The notes beneath the pieces were generated by a model. The model worked only from the letters and a program-made list of their open reading frames with translations. It was not told the origin of the DNA and did no database searches. A program made the position numbers and the translations under genes. From positions 1 through 17,765 of the forward strand of contig JBLMYS010000124.1 of the NCBI GenBank assembly GCA_050258415.1: a stretch of 17,765 bases of DNA, written 5' to 3'. Below, piece after piece: positions 13,679-17,765 of this stretch. Origin of the DNA: JAAXKN01 sp050258415 (GTDB lineage: Bacteria > Bacteroidota > Ignavibacteria > Ignavibacteriales > SURF-24). Position 1 is the stretch's first letter. Each line of letters starts with the position of its first letter.

Positions 13679-13713
13679 TATCTTAAAGTACTTTGGAATA
13701 TGTACTGACTTAA
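13679..13713 (+). promoter_or_regulatory. Repeated CTTAA elements and AGTAC inverted repeat upstream of nrfH
   Basis: AGTAC-N10-GTACT (13687-13706) is flanked by TATCTTAA (13679-13686) and TGACTTAA (13706-13713), 27 bases apart. GTATCTTAA (13678-13686) is the exact reverse complement of TTAAGATAC at 13042-13050, and the others resemble the reverse complement of TTAAGACA. TTGG-N10-GA at 13693-13708 is only a poor sigma-54-like match. This may be the nrfHA control region; the evidence is weak. Confidence 0.3.
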
Positions 13714-13780
13714 AGCCGCGGCAGTTCCCCGCTGAGCGGATTCATAGCAAATTTACAAGTAGAACTATTGGAGCATCTGT

Positions 13781-14410
13781 ATGCAGGAAGAGCCCCGTCA
13801 AAAAGTCCCGGTTGTAAAAAGAATAGTTAATGTCTTTATTCCTCCCGACCCGTGGAAAGTGCCGGTAATTGTGCTGCTCGGAATATTCATCGGGCTTGGA
13901 GTTTATATTTTCTTCATATCCAATGCAGTTTCATATCTTTCAGATAACCCCGAGACGTGCGTCAATTGCCACGTCATGAACCCTCAGTATGCAACATGGC
14001 AGAAAAGCAGCCACGGGCGGGTTGCAACATGTAACGATTGTCACGTTCCTCACGATAATTTCTTACGCAAATATTTTTTCAAGGCATCTGACGGCCTCAG
14101 GCACGCAACAATTTTTACCTTCAGGCTTGAGCCACAGGTAATTACTATTAAAGAAGCCGGTGCAGGCGTGGTGCAGGAGAACTGCATAAGGTGCCATTAT
14201 TTCCGTGTACAAATGGTATACGCGAGGAGTATTACATACAAGGATTACCTCAAAGGTGAGGGGCCCGTCTGCTGGAGCTGCCACCGGGAAACGCCTCACG
14301 GCCGTGTGCGCGGTCTTGCATCGGCGCCCTATGCAAGGGTTCCTAATCTCTCGCCGGTGGTGCCGGAATGGCTAAAGAATACTGCCACGGAAAAGGACAA
14401 ATCAAAATAG
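13781..14410 (+). CDS. nrfH: NrfH, tetraheme quinol dehydrogenase subunit of nitrite reductase
   Basis: A 209-residue NapC/NrfH-family protein. One N-terminal membrane helix (about 27-47) anchors a periplasmic domain with four heme motifs: CVNCH (60-64), CNDCH (84-88), CIRCH (135-139) and CWSCH (164-168). CVNCHVMNPQYATWQKSSH is the family hallmark around the quinol-proximal heme, including the Met (66) that can serve as its unusual axial ligand. It oxidises membrane quinol and passes electrons to NrfA. The tail after the fourth heme (about 40 residues, APYARVPNLSPVVPEWLK) is longer than in compact NrfH proteins of about 160-180 residues. GGAG at 13770-13773 gives a good ribosome binding site. 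NrfA follows after 47 bases, the standard nrfHA order. Confidence 0.95.
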   Translation: MQEEPRQKVPVVKRIVNVFIPPDPWKVPVIVLLGIFIGLGVYIFFISNAVSYLSDNPETCVNCHVMNPQYATWQKSSHGRVATCNDCHVPHDNFLRKYFFKASDGLRHATIFTFRLEPQVITIKEAGAGVVQENCIRCHYFRVQMVYARSITYKDYLKGEGPVCWSCHRETPHGRVRGLASAPYARVPNLSPVVPEWLKNTATEKDKSK

Positions 14411-14457
14411 AATAAAAAATCTAAAATATATCTTTCACAAGTTCAGGGGCTTAGAAT

Positions 14458-15927
14458 ATGAGACCAATTCAGGAGATAATAAAGGGAAGGCCGTGGCTTG
14501 GATGGCTGATTTTCCTGGGAACAGTTGTTATTGTTTTTCTAATCGGAATGCTGGCGGCTTCAATTGTAGAACGAAGGCAGGAATCGGCTGCGCTTCAGAT
14601 GGTTAAGCCGATTGCCGACTGGGAACCGAGAAATGAAAAATGGGGCGAAAATTATCCGCGTGAATACCAGAGTTATCTTGGCACAATGGACACAACCTTC
14701 AGGAGCAAATACTGCGGAAGCGCAATGATAGATTATCTGGACCAGGATCCTGAGCTGGTGGTAATCTGGGCAGGATACTCTTTCGCCAAAGGATATAACC
14801 AGGGGCGCGGGCATTATCACGCGATTCAGGACATCAGGAATATTTTGAGGACAACATCCCCTCAGCCTGCAACGTGCTGGACGTGCAAGAGTACAGACGT
14901 GCCGAGGGTTATGAACCAGATCGGCGTGGCTAATTTTTACAAGGGCACTTGGCTCGATATGGGGCCCGAGATTTATAACCCAATTGGCTGCCAGGACTGC
15001 CACGACCCGAAGACAATGAACCTCCGCGTTACGCGTCCGGCACTCATTGAAGCCTTTGCACGTCAGGGAAAGGATATTACAAAGGCAACCCACCAGGAGA
15101 TGCGTTCCCTCGTCTGTGCGCAGTGCCACGTGGAATATTACTTTAAGGGTAAAGAGGAGCATTACCTGACTTTCCCTTGGGACAATGGGATGATAGTTGA
15201 TTCAATTGAAGGGTATTATGACAAAGTTAATTTCTCAGACTGGACGCACGGCCTCAGCCGGGCGCCGATGCTGAAAGCACAGCATCCGGATTATGAAATG
15301 TTCAAAACAGGCATTCATGCCGCACGGGGACTCTCCTGTGCCGACTGTCACATGCCTTACCGCAGCGAAGGCGGAGTAAAGTTTACGAACCACAAAATCC
15401 AAAGCCCCCTTAACGACATTGCAAATTCCTGCCAGGTGTGCCACAGGGAGAGCGAGGACGAGCTGAGAAGAAATGTTTACGACAGGCAGGATAAGTTTGA
15501 GGAAGGAAAAAGAACCGCTCTCAGGGACCTGGCAAAGGCGCATATTGAAGCAAAGTTTGCATGGGACAAAGGAGCTACAGAAGAAGAGATGAAACCTGTC
15601 CTCCAGGCCTTGAGGCACGCGCAGTGGAGGTGGGATTACGTATCGGCGGCCAACGCTTACAGCTTTCATTCACCAGTAGAGTCGCAGAGGATACTGAATA
15701 CTTGCATGGAGAGGGTTCAGGATGCAAGGCTTCAGATTGCGCGTGTTCTTGCAAAACACGGCTACACAGAGGCCGTTCCGATACCCGACATTTCAACAAA
15801 GCAGAAGGCGCAGAACTTTGTGGGCCTTAAAATAGAAGAGATGACCGGAATGAAGACTGAATTTTTGAAGAATATTGTTCCCGGCTGGAATCAGAAGGCC
15901 TTAGAGCGCCAGTCGAAAATGAAGTAA
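14458..15927 (+). CDS. nrfA: NrfA, pentaheme ammonia-forming nitrite reductase
   Basis: A 489-residue cytochrome c nitrite reductase that reduces nitrite to ammonium with six electrons in the periplasm. Heme motifs in order: the active-site CWTCK (140-144) with Lys as proximal ligand, then CQDCH (178-182), CAQCH (220-224), CADCH (294-298) and CQVCH (325-329). Active-site residues are visible: Arg117 in GRGHYHA, Tyr in CHVEYYF and His287 in TGIHAARG. The calcium-site pattern VEYY plus LKAQHP (Lys273, Gln275) is present, so this is the calcium-containing type. The N-terminus (about 15-36) is an uncleaved-looking membrane anchor and not a classical signal peptide. AGGGG (14445-14449) precedes the ATG. 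It forms a complex with NrfH encoded upstream. The CXXCK heme needs a dedicated lyase in some lineages; none is seen here. Confidence 0.97.
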   Translation: MRPIQEIIKGRPWLGWLIFLGTVVIVFLIGMLAASIVERRQESAALQMVKPIADWEPRNEKWGENYPREYQSYLGTMDTTFRSKYCGSAMIDYLDQDPELVVIWAGYSFAKGYNQGRGHYHAIQDIRNILRTTSPQPATCWTCKSTDVPRVMNQIGVANFYKGTWLDMGPEIYNPIGCQDCHDPKTMNLRVTRPALIEAFARQGKDITKATHQEMRSLVCAQCHVEYYFKGKEEHYLTFPWDNGMIVDSIEGYYDKVNFSDWTHGLSRAPMLKAQHPDYEMFKTGIHAARGLSCADCHMPYRSEGGVKFTNHKIQSPLNDIANSCQVCHRESEDELRRNVYDRQDKFEEGKRTALRDLAKAHIEAKFAWDKGATEEEMKPVLQALRHAQWRWDYVSAANAYSFHSPVESQRILNTCMERVQDARLQIARVLAKHGYTEAVPIPDISTKQKAQNFVGLKIEEMTGMKTEFLKNIVPGWNQKALERQSKMK

Positions 15928-15947
15928 ATATTTAATATTTCCATCAG

Positions 15948-15978
15948 AAGGCAGCAGGAAGCAAAGCCTGCTGCCTTT
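15948..15978 (+). terminator. Hairpin terminator after nrfA
   Basis: AAGGCAGCAGG pairs with CCTGCTGCCTT (11 bp, perfect) around an 8-base loop, with only a short T-rich tail (TTTAT). It is 20 bases after the nrfA stop. Confidence 0.8.
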
Positions 15979-16059
15979 ATCCTGACTCAAAATTGTCTTG
16001 CCACTTGGAAGTTTGATGATTATGTTACGGGAGGTTTTTCAACCATATCGGAACAATAA

Positions 16060-16869
16060 ATGAAATTTTCTTCTTCAGTTAAATCTCTGGCTATTGTAGT
16101 CATTCTCTTTGCCAACAGTTTATTCTGCCAGTCAACGGATGATTCTAAGCTAAGAAAAGTCGAATCCCTGGGCAGGCAGTTATATGAATATGACATGGCC
16201 TGTTGGGCCGCATCTGATTCCCTGATGACCAGGAAGCCCGATGAGTCAACGCTTGGTACATTCCTGGCGGTAAGGGAAAGCGGCATCTGGAAAGTGGGCT
16301 TCGGCAAATTAAGTGATGATGCTAATTCATTCCTTCTTTATCATGAAGCTGTATACAACCCCAAAAAGCAGACGTGTAAAGTTACTTCTTTCAAAGAGCC
16401 AAAGAAAAATACAGGATTCTATTTTAAGGCAGCTAAAGCCCTGGAAAAAATGTTTAAGGTTGTAAAGCCCGAGGCGCAGCCTTATAACTTTGCCGTTATT
16501 CCCTCAGGTTCAGACAATCTGTATTTATATTATTATCCCGCGCAGGCTTCCTACGATACTTACCGTTTTGGCGGGGATGTAAGATATACCTTCAATACAA
16601 AGAGTAATTCTATAACCGATACATTAAGACTGCATGAGGCCATATTGAACATGCCTTATGTTAAGGATAAAACACAGGAAATCAATGCCACGCTAAGCAG
16701 TGCCATTGTGACAGATATCCCTGTTGAGACGGATGTACTTTATGTTTTGTTAAGAAAGTTTCCGGCAGAGCATCGTGTAGCAACAAAAAAAGGGATATAT
16801 GTGATAACTCCGGAAGGTAAGATAAGAAAAATCCAGTCTGAGAAATCAAAGGAACAACAATCAAAATAA
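16060..16869 (+). CDS. Secreted protein of unknown function
   Basis: A 269-residue protein I do not recognise. A signal peptide is clear (SLAIVVILFANSLFC, likely cleavage near residue 23-25), so it is exported. There is no proper lipobox. The mature part has a DMACWAASDSLM segment and alternating beta-type stretches such as DNLYLYYYPAQASYDTYRFGGDVRYTFN, and ends in a lysine-rich tail. No catalytic or heme motif is visible. The ATG has a weak GGAA six bases upstream. A lipoprotein gene follows after 19 bases, so the two probably share a transcript, separate from nrfHA because a terminator lies between. Similar length and structure occur in lineage-specific Bacteroidota envelope proteins, but no function should be inferred. 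Confidence 0.75.
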   Translation: MKFSSSVKSLAIVVILFANSLFCQSTDDSKLRKVESLGRQLYEYDMACWAASDSLMTRKPDESTLGTFLAVRESGIWKVGFGKLSDDANSFLLYHEAVYNPKKQTCKVTSFKEPKKNTGFYFKAAKALEKMFKVVKPEAQPYNFAVIPSGSDNLYLYYYPAQASYDTYRFGGDVRYTFNTKSNSITDTLRLHEAILNMPYVKDKTQEINATLSSAIVTDIPVETDVLYVLLRKFPAEHRVATKKGIYVITPEGKIRKIQSEKSKEQQSK

Positions 16870-16888
16870 CCAGAAGCTGCTTATATTT

Positions 16889-17765
16889 ATGAAATTACTT
16901 TTATCTGTAATTTACATTTTTACCGTCTTCATTTTTGTTTCGTGCGAAGTTACGGAGCCGGAGAGATTTTATAACAAGGATGCCGAAAAGCAAATTAACG
17001 GCTATTTATTTGTGAGCAACTACGACAGCACGAAGGCCTATACGGATGAAGAATCAATTCAGCTCAGGATTGAAAAAAATGATTTTGTAATGAAGCGTAT
17101 AAATGTCTTTATTGATGAGCAGCTGAAACTCAGTTTCGACGTCCCCAACACAAACAGTTACACATTTTCCTATACGATAAAGCCCGGCGAATACAGCGAT
17201 GGCAGGCATGTAATGGTAGTCAGTGTAGTTGCCCAAAATAAAGGCCTCCTGTCGCTGAACAATATAGGCACGCTTAACTTCGGTGTGCCGTTCCTTACCT
17301 ATTCGGCTGAAAGCCTTAAAACGGAAATTAAAAATATAGAGGTAAATGAAAAGCCTGAAATCCACTGGGAGGAAAGTAAGGATATATTCTTTAAGAATTA
17401 CAAGGTCGTAAGGAATATAAGTAATCAAATTGATACTGTAGCAGTAATTTCAGACAGCAAAATTACAATGTACCGAGATAACAGCTACCCTGATATTTAT
17501 GGCAGGCAGATAGCTTCCTACCAGGTTATCACAAACAGCATCTACAGTACCTATGCCTCAAAATTTGTGAGCTTTGATAACTTATCCATATTTACAGAAC
17601 TGCCTTTTAAGGAAAGCATCCGCATGAATTCATTTGTTGCAAACAAGGATGGAAGCTTAATCCTTTTCAGTCAGAAAGATTATAAGATAAAACACGTTAA
17701 CCTGTCTACAAATACTGTTTACGGCACGCTCAGCAGTACCGCACTGAATAAAATGCTTCTTACTT
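16889..17765 (+). CDS. Lipoprotein with N-terminal beta-sandwich-like region, 3' end outside window
   Basis: An open frame of 292 codons that is still open at the window edge. The N-terminus MKLLLSVIYIFTVFIFVSC ends in a lipobox-like FVSC with Cys19, so the protein should be lipid-anchored in the envelope. The next 100 residues (IQLRIEKNDFVMKRINVFIDEQLKLSFDVPNT to MVVSVVAQNKGLL) look like an Ig- or fibronectin-type beta-sandwich. A second such region follows, with IHWEESKDIFFKNYKVVRN, which resembles a fibronectin III strand pattern. The final part (NKDGSLILFSQKDYKIKHVNLSTNTVYG) looks like the start of a beta-propeller. No enzyme motif is seen. The ATG lacks a clear Shine-Dalgarno. It is 19 bases after the preceding secreted protein gene and likely co-transcribed with it. 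The folds are guesses from sequence pattern. Confidence 0.75.
   Translation, partial: MKLLLSVIYIFTVFIFVSCEVTEPERFYNKDAEKQINGYLFVSNYDSTKAYTDEESIQLRIEKNDFVMKRINVFIDEQLKLSFDVPNTNSYTFSYTIKPGEYSDGRHVMVVSVVAQNKGLLSLNNIGTLNFGVPFLTYSAESLKTEIKNIEVNEKPEIHWEESKDIFFKNYKVVRNISNQIDTVAVISDSKITMYRDNSYPDIYGRQIASYQVITNSIYSTYASKFVSFDNLSIFTELPFKESIRMNSFVANKDGSLILFSQKDYKIKHVNLSTNTVYGTLSSTALNKMLLT

Noticed and set aside
14560..15162. 200-codon open frame on the - strand
   Set aside because: It lies wholly antisense to nrfA, whose five heme motifs and active-site residues prove the + strand frame. It has no recognisable product or ribosome binding site.

Overview
The window (about 17.8 kb, moderate GC) reads as a chromosomal segment of an anaerobic or facultative bacterium of the Bacteroidota/Chlorobi group. 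An Ignavibacteria- or Melioribacter-like lineage is my best guess. It rests on gene content, A/T-rich intergenic heptamer repeats and several starts without a Shine-Dalgarno, and not on a marker gene. There are no rRNA or tRNA genes, insertion sequences, integrases or CRISPR arrays.

Layout. 1-2890: housekeeping genes on the + strand, namely the 3' end of enolase, a class I glutamine synthetase and an EamA/DMT transporter. The DMT gene is bracketed by short tandem-repeat tracts. 2927-4750: two - strand genes, a secreted serine hydrolase of the class A beta-lactamase fold and a macrodomain protein. 4751-5238: a divergent intergenic region carrying a palindromic site family and a sigma-54-like promoter. 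5239-9094: a five-gene unit of a membrane-anchored H-protein-like protein, a HybA-type 4x[4Fe-4S] protein, a HybB/NrfD-type membrane quinone protein, a second and divergent H-protein-like protein with an N-terminal Cys motif, and a periplasmic tetraheme cytochrome c. It ends in a good terminator. 9285-12791: a translationally coupled regulatory operon of a histidine kinase with two c-heme-type motifs in its periplasmic sensor, an NtrC-type sigma-54 activator and an archaemetzincin protease. 13124-13549: a small Tyr/Gln-rich membrane protein behind a second sigma-54-like promoter. 13781-15927: nrfHA, the ammonia-forming nitrite reductase. 16060-17765: a secreted unknown protein and a lipoprotein that runs off the window.

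How it may work together. The most notable content is the 5239-9094 module. Both H-protein-like proteins keep the H-protein fold signature, but ungapped alignment to E. coli GcvH puts Gly and Trp where the lipoylated Lys should be, so neither should carry lipoate. No glycine-cleavage partners and no hydrogenase or molybdopterin catalytic subunits are present. The HybA-like protein has no room for a Tat leader, and the anchored H-like protein has its charges on the C-terminal side of its membrane helix. I therefore infer a cytoplasmic Fe-S/H-like assembly on a HybB quinone protein, with the tetraheme cytochrome on the periplasmic side. The heme-motif kinase and sigma-54 activator next door are plausible regulators. 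GG-N10-G(T/G) elements sit correctly spaced before the first gene of the module and before the 13124 gene, each with repeated upstream sites. NrfHA is the nearby identifiable periplasmic respiratory sink. Function, electron donor and regulation of the module are inference.
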